Origin: CABMKH01 sp040797625
Lineage (GTDB): Bacteria > Bacillota > Clostridia > Tissierellales > Tissierellaceae
Assembly (NCBI GenBank): GCA_052067355.1
Contig: JBQHQH010000008.1
Coordinates: 18,544-82,543, forward strand
Direction: 5' to 3'
Length of the DNA: 64,000 nucleotides
Shown here: positions 1 to 7,717 of the stretch, in pieces
Position numbering within the stretch: the stretch's first letter is position 1
Layout: each line of letters opens with the position of its first letter
Position numbers and translations under genes: made by a program
Notes under the pieces: generated by a model
What the model was told of the DNA's origin: nothing
Seen by the model: only the letters and a program-made list of their open reading frames with translations
Databases searched by the model: none

Positions 1-1784
1 GCATAAAAAGCCACATCAGATATTTTAACTATTTTTTCACCATTTTCTCTACGAACAACCCAGCCATCATATGTATCCATATTATCTTTATGAATTTCTG
101 GATGCATTTCAAAAGCGTATTTCAATACATCTGCTTTTACTTTTTCCGCAGCTTTCTTTACACCATTTAATGCTACATAGGATTGTCTTGATGCATAGCT
201 TCCCATATCAAATGATGTTATATCTGTGTCAGAAGAAATAACGGATACGTCTTCCATTCTGATACCTATTGTTTCTGCGGCAACTTGTGCACTAGATGTA
301 TCAGAACCCTGCCCTAAATCCGGTGAACCTATGAGTAATGTTATAGTTCCATCTTCATGCATTATAATCTGTGCAGCAGAAAAATCAGGCTCTGCAGATG
401 TACCACTTACGTGCATTGCAACAGCTACTCCTTTTCCTCTTGCTTTATGCCTATCTTCCGATTCAATCTTTGGTTCGTAAAAACCTATCTCTTCAGCACC
501 TTTTCTTAGGCATTCTTCTATTCCACAAGCTTCAAGTATCCAGTGAGTTGAAAGACTTAATGGATTTTCTTGCCCAACTTCAACATAGTTCCTTATCCTC
601 CATTCTATAGGATCTTCTCCTAAGTCCCTTACAATTTTATCAACTTGGGTCTCTCTAGCAAATGATATCTGTGGATTGCCATATCCTCTATAAGCACCAA
701 AATCAGGTAGATTTGTATATATTACATGTGCATTAAAATCAACATTTTTACATTTATAAGGTATCTTTGAGAACATTGCCCCTGCAACGTAAGGAGTGTG
801 ACCTGTATAAGCTCCTGCATTCGCTTTAGCTTCAACATCCATTGCGCAGATATCACCCTCTTTGTTTATACCAGTCTTAATTCTTATCTTCATAGGATGT
901 CGCGCAGTTGTGGTTGCCATATTTTCTTCCCTTGTAGTAACAATTTTGACTGGTTTACCTGCTTTGATGGCAAGAGCTACATTTAACAACTCATATTGTG
1001 GCATTTGTCTTTCGCCAAATCCTCCACCTAATGGAGGCTTGATTACTCTTATTTTGTTCATTGGGATGCCGAAAACTTCATTGATATTTCTTCTTATATG
1101 GAATGGTACCTGAGTGGTAGCCCAAAGTGTTACTCTTCCTGTTGCCGGGTCATATTGAACCAAAGAAGCTGATGGCTCCATACAAGCATGTTGCTGTCCT
1201 CCTACTTCATAAAAATCTTCATATATATATTCAGCTTCTTCTTCAAAAGCTTTTTTTGCATCACCTTTTGTTATGATTTTATCAGAACAGTTTTTATAAA
1301 TACCTGGATGTACGTCTGGTGCATCAGGTTTTCTTGCTTCATCAACATCAAATACAGCAGGAAGTACTTCATATTCTACTTCGATTAAATCCAATGCTTT
1401 TAGAGCTGTCTCTTCATCTTTTGCAGCAACTGCCAGAACAGGTTCACCATAATGTCTCACTTTTTTATCTAAGATATATTTATCTTCTATATATCCTTCC
1501 ATTGGAACAGGTAACATGCCAACTATTGTATGCTTGGGATAACCTGCTGTCGAATATTGAACTCTAGGTACATCTTCCCATGTTAGAACTGCTGCACCTA
1601 ATTCCTCAGCTCTCTCAGCATTTATTGATTTAATATTTGCATGTGCATGTGGACTTCTCAATATTTTACCTATATACATCCCCGGTACTTTCATATCAGT
1701 TGTATATAAAGCAGCACCAGTAGCTCTTTCAGTAGAATTAATTTTCTTAACATTTTTTCCAACTACATTGCATTTCTTATTCAT
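1..1784 (-). CDS. Xanthine dehydrogenase family, molybdopterin-binding subunit (C-terminus outside window)
   Basis: Large molybdenum-cofactor subunit of a xanthine-dehydrogenase-type hydroxylase. About 594 residues are visible and the C-terminus runs off the left edge. The ATG at 1784 overlaps the end of the upstream [2Fe-2S] gene by 8 bp, which implies translational coupling. I translated it by hand. It opens with MNKKCNVVGK, has GGGFGER near residue 253 and AYRGYGNPQ near 365 (both typical of the Mo-cofactor pocket), and GSPDLGQGSD near 490. The family hydroxylates purines or other N-heterocycles and passes electrons to the Fe-S and FAD subunits encoded upstream. Substrate is not shown by the sequence; purine is an inference from the neighbours. 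Confidence 0.93.
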   Translation of the reverse strand, partial: MNKKCNVVGKNVKKINSTERATGAALYTTDMKVPGMYIGKILRSPHAHANIKSINAERAEELGAAVLTWEDVPRVQYSTAGYPKHTIVGMLPVPMEGYIEDKYILDKKVRHYGEPVLAVAAKDEETALKALDLIEVEYEVLPAVFDVDEARKPDAPDVHPGIYKNCSDKIITKGDAKKAFEEEAEYIYEDFYEVGGQQHACMEPSASLVQYDPATGRVTLWATTQVPFHIRRNINEVFGIPMNKIRVIKPPLGGGFGERQMPQYELLNVALAIKAGKPVKIVTTREENMATTTARHPMKIRIKTGINKEGDICAMDVEAKANAGAYTGHTPYVAGAMFSKIPYKCKNVDFNAHVIYTNLPDFGAYRGYGNPQISFARETQVDKIVRDLGEDPIEWRIRNYVEVGQENPLSLSTHWILEACGIEECLRKGAEEIGFYEPKIESEDRHKARGKGVAVAMHVSGTSAEPDFSAAQIIMHEDGTITLLIGSPDLGQGSDTSSAQVAAETIGIRMEDVSVISSDTDITSFDMGSYASRQSYVALNGVKKAAEKVKADVLKYAFEMHPEIHKDNMDTYDGWVVRRENGEKIVKISDVAFY

Positions 1785-2268
1785 TGTCTGCACCCCCATT
1801 CAACCTTTTTGCAGCACTCAAAATAGCTTTAACTGGTTTTGCATAACCAGTACATCTACATATGTTTCCAGCAATACCTTCCCTAACTTCTTCCTCTGTA
1901 GGATTGCTATTTTCATCAAGCAATGCTTTAGCTGTCATAAGTAAACCAGGAGTACAATAACCGCACTGAATAGCAGCTAAATCTATAAATTCTTCTTGAA
2001 GAGGATGAAGTTTTCCATCAGTTGCTAGCCCTTCAACTGTTGTTATTTCTGCACCATCTGCCTGTAAAGCAGGTGTTATACAGGATTTTACAGACATCCC
2101 ATTCATTATTACTGTACATGCGCCGCAATCCCCTCTATCACAAGCAGTTTTTGTACCTGTTATCCCCAGTTCATTCCTTATTAAGTCCATCAGAGTATCA
2201 CCGGGTTTAACATAACTTTCACGTTCTATACCATTAACTTTTAATTTTACTTTATATTTCTTTTCCAT
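1777..2268 (-). CDS. [2Fe-2S] subunit of a xanthine dehydrogenase-type enzyme (second copy)
   Basis: Small electron-transfer subunit, 163 aa, the usual family length. The plant-type cluster cysteines are C43, C48, C51 and C63. The second, helical-domain cluster has C102, C105, C137 and C139, so both [2Fe-2S] sites look intact. It follows the second FAD subunit by about 20 bp and overlaps the molybdopterin subunit by 8 bp, so it probably pairs with that large subunit. A near-equivalent gene lies at 4120-4578 in the same operon. The start has a good purine-rich Shine-Dalgarno (GGGGGGAG). Confidence 0.95.
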   Translation of the reverse strand: MEKKYKVKLKVNGIERESYVKPGDTLMDLIRNELGITGTKTACDRGDCGACTVIMNGMSVKSCITPALQADGAEITTVEGLATDGKLHPLQEEFIDLAAIQCGYCTPGLLMTAKALLDENSNPTEEEVREGIAGNICRCTGYAKPVKAILSAAKRLNGGADNE

Positions 2269-2288
2269 AATCTCCCCCCCATTATTTA

Positions 2289-3164
2289 CTATTTTAAATT
2301 ATTTTCTACAGCTCTTTTGTAAGCTTTTAAAGCGGTTCTCTTTGCAAAAACCTTACTCATATGTATTCTATATTCCTTAGTAGTTCTTATAGAGGTTCTA
2401 GGAGAAATACTTTGCAAGACCAATTCAGATAGTTCATCTAATTTATCCTCATCTTCTAATTTCAGTCCAATCAATGCATCTTCAAATTCCTTCGGTCTTA
2501 CTACTGTAGAACTAACTGAACCTATGGCAATTCTTGCTTCTTTTACTTTATTATCTTTATCTACTTCTATAAAAGCTGCAGCATTTATAAGTGCCAAGTC
2601 CTCAGAATTTCTGGTCGCTTTTTCAAAACTAGTTCCATAGGAGCCTTTGCAGAGAGGTATCTGTATCTCAGTTAATATTTCATTAGTTCTAAGAATATTG
2701 TTTTTAGCACTTATAGTAAAATCCTCCGCGTTTACCTTTTTTTCTCCAGAAGATGTGTTTATAACATACATCGCATCTACTGAAAAAATCGGTGGTATTG
2801 TATCTGATGAAGGTAGAGACATACAGATGTTGCCTCCTATTGTGGCTGTGTTTCTAATCGTAGGATCGGCAAAAACTTTACTAGCTTCCCACAAGCTTTG
2901 AAACTTAATCTTTATAATATCTGATCTTTCTATTTCTCTTAAGGTTGTTGCTGCTCCAATTTTTATGAATCCTTCTTCTTCTTTAATATAATTTAATCCT
3001 AACTTGGTAATATCTACAAGCGCTTCTATATCTTTATGATCATCTGTATAGAGATCTGTAGCACCTGCAATTATTTTAATATCTCCTTCATAATCGCTAA
3101 GTGTTGAAATTGCTTCTTTCAATGATGTTGGTTTAAAATATTCTTTAACATTTGATTGTTTCAT
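2289..3164 (-). CDS. FAD-binding subunit of a xanthine dehydrogenase-type enzyme (second copy)
   Basis: Medium flavoprotein subunit, 291 aa, with FAD_binding_5 followed by the CO dehydrogenase flavoprotein C-terminal fold. Visible FAD motifs are AGATD (about 33-37) and TIGGN (about 108-112). I chose the ATG at 3164 because AAGGAG lies 8 bp upstream; an in-frame GTG 9 bp earlier overlaps that Shine-Dalgarno. It sits directly after another FAD subunit gene (3198-4070), an unusual tandem. AGATD replaces the commoner AGGTD loop found in the other copy, so the two are not recent duplicates. Confidence 0.93.
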   Translation of the reverse strand: MKQSNVKEYFKPTSLKEAISTLSDYEGDIKIIAGATDLYTDDHKDIEALVDITKLGLNYIKEEEGFIKIGAATTLREIERSDIIKIKFQSLWEASKVFADPTIRNTATIGGNICMSLPSSDTIPPIFSVDAMYVINTSSGEKKVNAEDFTISAKNNILRTNEILTEIQIPLCKGSYGTSFEKATRNSEDLALINAAAFIEVDKDNKVKEARIAIGSVSSTVVRPKEFEDALIGLKLEDEDKLDELSELVLQSISPRTSIRTTKEYRIHMSKVFAKRTALKAYKRAVENNLK

Positions 3165-3197
3165 CAATGTCACTCCTTTTTCAAATTATTAGGAATT

Positions 3198-4070
3198 TTA
3201 AACTATCGCTGCTTTAAATAGATTTTCAAAAGCCTCATATGCAACACCTTTTATCGCTTCTCTCTTATATGGCATGGAATCCCTTCCCGCTATTGCATTT
3301 TCTATTTCACCAGACATCTCTTCAGCAAATTGTTCTACCAATTCTCTATTTACCTTTTTATTTTTTAAAAATTCTTCTATTCTTATTACTCTAAAAGCTG
3401 TTTTCCCAGCAGCTCCCAATCCCATTCTTGCTTCATCTATGACATTTGTCTCATCATTATAATTAACATTCATAGCAATACTCAATTTTGCAATTGTTAC
3501 TGCCGTTCTTGATCCAAGTTTTGTAAAAGTACTCATCCAACTTTCCTCTTGTTTAGGTATTTTTATACCAATAATAGCTTGATCACAGTTTAACGATGTT
3601 TTGTTTGGTCCAACAAGGATATCTTCTATAGGTAATTCTTCAGTTTTTCCTTCGCTATCAATTATAAGCACTTTACCTTCTAATACCATTAAAGCCGGTA
3701 AACAATCCCCAGCTGGCGCAGCATTTCCTATGTTACCTCCAATTGTACCTCTGTTACGTATTTGTTTAGAGCCTAAATCTTGTGCGGCTTCTGCCAAACA
3801 TTTTGCATATTTATTTATTAACTGATCTTCTTCTAGTTCAGTAAATGTTGTCAAAGATCCTATAAGTAAGTTTTCATCGTCTTCCTTAATATATTTCATT
3901 TCGTTAATGCCTGATATATCGATAATTAAATCAGGATTAATTTTCCCTTGATTTAAATAGACAACTAAATCAGTGCCTCCAGCTAGCATCTTGGTATTTT
4001 CTGTAGCACTTTTAAGTGCTTCCAATAATTCAGGGATATTCTTCGGAGTTAATAATTCAAACTTTTCCAT
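3198..4070 (-). CDS. FAD-binding subunit of a xanthine dehydrogenase-type enzyme (first copy)
   Basis: Medium flavoprotein subunit, 290 aa. The canonical FAD motifs AGGTDL (30-35) and TIGGN (109-113) are present, the latter followed by GNAAPAGD, typical of xanthine dehydrogenase and CO dehydrogenase flavoproteins. It lies between the first [2Fe-2S] gene (50-bp gap) and the second FAD gene (33-bp gap) and is presumably co-transcribed with both. It transfers electrons from the Fe-S clusters to NAD or another acceptor. The acceptor cannot be read from the sequence. Confidence 0.94.
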   Translation of the reverse strand: MEKFELLTPKNIPELLEALKSATENTKMLAGGTDLVVYLNQGKINPDLIIDISGINEMKYIKEDDENLLIGSLTTFTELEEDQLINKYAKCLAEAAQDLGSKQIRNRGTIGGNIGNAAPAGDCLPALMVLEGKVLIIDSEGKTEELPIEDILVGPNKTSLNCDQAIIGIKIPKQEESWMSTFTKLGSRTAVTIAKLSIAMNVNYNDETNVIDEARMGLGAAGKTAFRVIRIEEFLKNKKVNRELVEQFAEEMSGEIENAIAGRDSMPYKREAIKGVAYEAFENLFKAAIV

Positions 4071-4119
4071 TCTACACCCACCTTTTTTAAACTATATTAT
4101 AATTTACTGCAACTCCATT

Positions 4120-4578
4120 TTAATTCGACTCCGCAGCAGCTTGTATAGCATCAACTATTTTGTTATAACCTGTGCAACGGCATATATTTCCTGCTATTGC
4201 AATTTTAATTTCTTCTACTGTAGGATTGGGATTCTCCATAAGTAAAGCTTTTGCAGACATCAGCATTCCCGGTGTACAAAAACCACATTGAATAGCACCT
4301 TTACTTATAAACTCTTCCTGCAATCTATCTAGTTCTCCGTCTTTCTCCAATCCTTCTACAGTAATTATCTCTTTACCATCAACCTGTGATGCTAAAACCA
4401 AACATGAATGAACAGCTTTTTTATTCATTATAACGGTGCAAGTTCCACATTCACCCTCACCACAACCTTCTTTTGTTCCTGTCAAACCTAATTGATCTCT
4501 TAAAATATCTACCAATCTAACATTAGGTTGGACATCCAAAGAATAGTCTTTGTCATTTACTTTAAAACTTATTTGCAT
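4120..4578 (-). CDS. [2Fe-2S] subunit of a xanthine dehydrogenase-type enzyme (first copy)
   Basis: Small Fe-S subunit, 152 aa from the chosen ATG at 4578, which is preceded by AAGGAGG at 7 bp spacing. A longer reading frame to 4608 adds ten residues across that Shine-Dalgarno and is not preferred. All eight cluster cysteines are present: C39, C44, C47, C59, then C98, C101, C133, C135. It is the first enzyme subunit after the membrane protein gene. With the second set downstream, the operon could supply two enzymes or one with alternative partners. Confidence 0.94.
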   Translation of the reverse strand: MQISFKVNDKDYSLDVQPNVRLVDILRDQLGLTGTKEGCGEGECGTCTVIMNKKAVHSCLVLASQVDGKEIITVEGLEKDGELDRLQEEFISKGAIQCGFCTPGMLMSAKALLMENPNPTVEEIKIAIAGNICRCTGYNKIVDAIQAAAESN

Positions 4579-4645
4579 AAAAATTCCTCCTTCCATTTTG
4601 CCCTCCATCTTTCCACTACTATAAATAATAATTATATGATTTTAT

Positions 4646-5986
4646 TTAAAATAAAAAACTTGTCATCAAGGCGATTATTGGTATAGCTATAAGTGTTCTG
4701 ATTATAAACATAACAACTAGTTCGCCAGCATTTAGTGGTACATCAACTCCCAACATAGCCATTGCGCTTTCTGAAAAGTTGATAACCTGAACACTCGATA
4801 GAACAACAATAAAGAACACGCTAGATTCTGCAATCCCTTGGCCTGCTACTAAAATTGCCGGTAATGAAATCTCCGCTATACCAATTAAAGTAGCTGGAGC
4901 AATAGCAGCAGCATACTCTAAGCCAAAAAAGTTGAGTATAGGTGCCATAGGCTTTCCCAAATAATCAAACAATGGTGTATATTCTGTCAATAATAGTGCC
5001 ATTGCTCCTATTGATAATACATAACCAACTATTGATTGACCAAATGTTAGTGCGTCTTTTAAATTACCAAAAAAAGCTTCAACTGTAAGTTCTTCAGATT
5101 TAACAGAAGCAGTATCAAGTGCTCTCTTGAATCTGTTTCCTGATTGTTGATTTAAATCTTTTTTCTCTTTCAATGCTTCTTTTGTTTGCTCAATTCCATT
5201 TCTATAGACATTCCTTTTATGGGAAATAGGGGGGATTCTTATTACAATGATACCCATAATAAATGTAGCTATTAATGATGTGAGTACAACTTGTGAATAT
5301 AAATGTACAATATCACCCATTGACACTAAAACGCCAAAGAATCCTATACTACATACAGAAAAATTGGTTAAAACTGCTATAGTCTCTTTTTCTGTATATA
5401 CATTATCTTCGTAAAGAGAATTTGTAAAATAAACTCCAACAGCTGCGTTGGAAACAAATCCTGTGATTGCATTTACTGCTGCTTCGCCTGGTAATTTATA
5501 TAGCGGTCTCATAATTAGTTCAATTAGTATACCTATAAAATCCACAATACCAGATTTAGTAATAAAAACCACCAACCAACCTGCTATAGTAACTGTTATG
5601 AACACTGTTCCAGCTAAAGAAAGGGTCAAACCTCCGACATCTGGATTTAAAAGAGGAGCTGGTCCAATATTAAAAACAAGCATTATCACTATGATAGCTG
5701 CCATTACATATAAAATTCCTTGTGCAACTCCATTTGATTTATGAAACTCTTTCAATTTTTCATTACTTCCAAACCTCGCCATGAGATAGGTTACAGCTAA
5801 TACTACAGTTGATATTAGCACGATATAGTCGATGACATTTCCTAACAACATCTCTAAAGTATTAACTAAAAAAACAACAGGAATTTGTCCGTCAGTTATT
5901 GGAAAGAAGAACAGCAAAATACCAATTACAGCAAACAATATAAATTTCATTACACTTCCTTTTTGATTGGTTTTTGGAATATCCAT
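4646..5986 (-). CDS. YjiH family membrane protein with nucleoside-recognition (gate) domains
   Basis: Integral membrane protein of 446 aa with roughly ten hydrophobic segments and a charged cytoplasmic loop near residues 255-300. The repeated halves (for example NAITGFVSNAAVGVYFTNSL and the later TLIGIAEISLPAILVAGQ region) match the YjiH/nucleoside-recognition gate family, whose transport role is not firmly established. The start has AAGGAG 6 bp upstream. It is the first gene of the operon carrying the xanthine-dehydrogenase subunits, so import or export of the purine-like substrate or product is a reasonable inference, not a demonstrated function. Confidence 0.85.
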   Translation of the reverse strand: MDIPKTNQKGSVMKFILFAVIGILLFFFPITDGQIPVVFLVNTLEMLLGNVIDYIVLISTVVLAVTYLMARFGSNEKLKEFHKSNGVAQGILYVMAAIIVIMLVFNIGPAPLLNPDVGGLTLSLAGTVFITVTIAGWLVVFITKSGIVDFIGILIELIMRPLYKLPGEAAVNAITGFVSNAAVGVYFTNSLYEDNVYTEKETIAVLTNFSVCSIGFFGVLVSMGDIVHLYSQVVLTSLIATFIMGIIVIRIPPISHKRNVYRNGIEQTKEALKEKKDLNQQSGNRFKRALDTASVKSEELTVEAFFGNLKDALTFGQSIVGYVLSIGAMALLLTEYTPLFDYLGKPMAPILNFFGLEYAAAIAPATLIGIAEISLPAILVAGQGIAESSVFFIVVLSSVQVINFSESAMAMLGVDVPLNAGELVVMFIIRTLIAIPIIALMTSFLF

Positions 5987-6362
5987 TTTTTTCTCCTTTT
6001 CAAAATTTTTTTACTCTTCTTAGCTACTACTAGCTTTAATATTTAATGTCTATCTAAATAATGCATAACCTAAAAATTCTGTCAATAGATCATTTTGTCA
6101 AAAAAGAAGTTAAAAGTCCAAATAGCAAATAATGAAATCATCTTCCTAGAGATATAAATATAGGTTAAGAAAACGATTTCCATCTGTGTTAAAATTAACA
6201 TCTAGCTAAAGCAATCTTACAATTTTTAATTTTAGATTTAAAAAATTTGTCATTATTATTCGTGTTTATTTCGTCCATTAATAACCCCCTTATATTTTAA
6301 TCATTAAAAAATTTATAACTTAAGTCCGCTCTTTATAATTATGTAGTTTTAAAAATATTTCC

Positions 6363-6379
6363 GTTCACAATATTGGAAC
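6363..6379. promoter_or_regulatory. Possible IclR-type operator (imperfect palindrome)
   Basis: GTTCACAATATTGGAAC is an imperfect dyad around CAATATTG with GTTC/GAAC ends. It lies just downstream of the -10 box of the hydroxylase operon promoter, where a repressor could block transcription. The neighbouring IclR gene is the obvious candidate ligand. This is an inference from position and symmetry only. Confidence 0.35.
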
Positions 6380-6399
6380 AACGTGCCGTATTTGGTTAT

Positions 6400-6429
6400 A
6401 TTATATACACACATACAAATATTTGTCAA
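6400..6429 (-). promoter_or_regulatory. Promoter of the YjiH/xanthine dehydrogenase operon
   Basis: Reading leftward, a perfect -35 TTGACA (6424-6429), an 18-bp spacer and a perfect -10 TATAAT (6400-6405) precede a leader of about 400 bases before the YjiH start. The 630-bp gap between 5987 and 6616 otherwise holds the possible operator, the IclR terminator and AT-rich sequence without an evident gene. The long leader has no riboswitch I can recognise. Confidence 0.7.
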
Positions 6430-6508
6430 GGTCTTTCCTAATATTAATCTACAATTTATTAAAAAATTGATTTTGAAACTAAATCTATTATTTTGAGTTT
6501 TCTTCACA

Positions 6509-6571
6509 TAAAAAATACTTCCAAGTAGAAAGTCTATTTTAAATTAATTAGACCGTCCACTTTGGAAGTAT
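6509..6571 (-). terminator. Intrinsic terminator of the IclR gene
   Basis: Long hairpin with arms beginning ATACTTCCAA and ending TTGGAAGTAT, with further pairing (TCTA/TAGA) inside, followed on the minus strand by a run of six T. It lies 46 bp after the IclR stop codon. Confidence 0.75.
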
Positions 6572-6616
6572 CATATTATTAAAAATCATATTTAACATTT
6601 GTAATATTTAAGTCTT

Positions 6617-7396
6617 TTAACTTAATTGTTTAATTGCATTAATCTTTTCACAAATTTTTTTTGTAGACTCCAATAATCTGCTCTTTATTTCTTCAATACC
6701 TTTAACAAGAATACGTGAAGTTGGAGCAACAATTGATAGTCCGTAAAGAAATTCTTCATCACATATTATCGGCACTGCCACAGCTGTTACACCTACATCA
6801 ATTTCACCAAAACTTATTGAATACCCCTGTCTTCTTATTTCTGCCAAATCTTCAAGGAGTGCCTTCTCCTCAGTGATTGTCTTTTCAGTATATTTTATTA
6901 AGCCTTGATCTATAACATGATTAATTATTTCAGGTTTCTGGTATGCTAGTACTATTTTGCTGGAAGCACCCACATACAATGGTGATTTTTTCCCTATTTC
7001 TGATGAAATTTTAACAACATTTTGCGTTTCTATTTTTTCAATACATCTTGCAGTATAGTCATCATACATATGTAAAACAACATTTTCATTGAATTCTTGA
7101 GCAAGTTTTTTCATTTCTTCAATAATAATATCTCTGCTATTGTAATCTCTGGTTACAGAAGAAGCGACATTTAGTATTTCAAATCCAAGTTTATACTGAT
7201 TAGTAACATCATCTTTAACAAGCCATCCTTTTTTCTCTAGTGTTTTTACTACTCTGAAAACTGTCGTCTTAGGAAGATTTAAAATTTTACTAATTTCAGT
7301 AATACCATAATAGGTTTTATTGTTTTTATATAAATTTAAAATATCAATTGCCCTCATAATGGAATTAATATATGGTCCATCTTTTTTTTCTTCCAT
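6617..7396 (-). CDS. IclR family transcriptional regulator
   Basis: 259 aa, typical IclR length. The winged helix-turn-helix is at about 15-60, with GITEISKILNLPKTTVFRVV as the recognition region. The C-terminal effector-binding domain is at about 80-250 (LGFEIL, GVTAVAVPI and related motifs). It acts in the cytoplasm as a dimer on operator DNA, usually controlling an adjacent catabolic operon. The xanthine-dehydrogenase operon downstream is the likely target. It has its own promoter and terminator, so it is a separate transcription unit. Confidence 0.93.
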   Translation of the reverse strand: MEEKKDGPYINSIMRAIDILNLYKNNKTYYGITEISKILNLPKTTVFRVVKTLEKKGWLVKDDVTNQYKLGFEILNVASSVTRDYNSRDIIIEEMKKLAQEFNENVVLHMYDDYTARCIEKIETQNVVKISSEIGKKSPLYVGASSKIVLAYQKPEIINHVIDQGLIKYTEKTITEEKALLEDLAEIRRQGYSISFGEIDVGVTAVAVPIICDEEFLYGLSIVAPTSRILVKGIEEIKSRLLESTKKICEKINAIKQLS

Positions 7397-7436
7397 AATA
7401 TTCTCCCTTAAACTTAGAATTATTTAGTACATGATA

Positions 7437-7466
7437 ATTATACATTTAAAAAAACTTGTTTGTCAA
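7437..7466 (-). promoter_or_regulatory. Promoter of the IclR gene
   Basis: Minus-strand TTGACA (7461-7466), 18-bp spacer and TATAAT (7437-7442), about 40 bp before the IclR ATG, which has GGGAGA as ribosome site. The rest of the 321-bp gap to the chemoreceptor holds that gene's terminator and AT-rich sequence with no other gene seen. Confidence 0.7.
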
Positions 7467-7687
7467 GCCATTTGAACATCTGAGTTTCCCCCAAAAAAAT
7501 AATTGAGAATAAATAATGGTATTATAATACCCCAAAATTATATTTTCCAAATTACTTATTAGAGAAATTTTCCTTAGCGATTTTTAGATTCAACTTGACA
7601 AATATGCCTATCTACTATTTTCAAACAATCATTACATAGATTATAACATATATACTCATGCTATTTAATATATTAGTTTAAAAATAT

Positions 7688-7710
7688 AGAGCAGGTACAA
7701 ATCCTGCTCT
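7688..7710 (-). terminator. Terminator of the chemoreceptor gene
   Basis: AGAGCAGG and CCTGCTCT form a perfect 8-bp stem with a 7-nt loop, followed on the minus strand by ATATTTTT. It lies 8 bp after the stop codon of the chemoreceptor. Confidence 0.8.
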
Positions 7711-7717
7711 AATAGTA

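Noticed and set aside
226..1567. Several plus-strand frames of 60-85 codons
   Set aside because: They are antisense shadows of the partial molybdopterin subunit gene, which is clearly coding on the minus strand with family motifs throughout.
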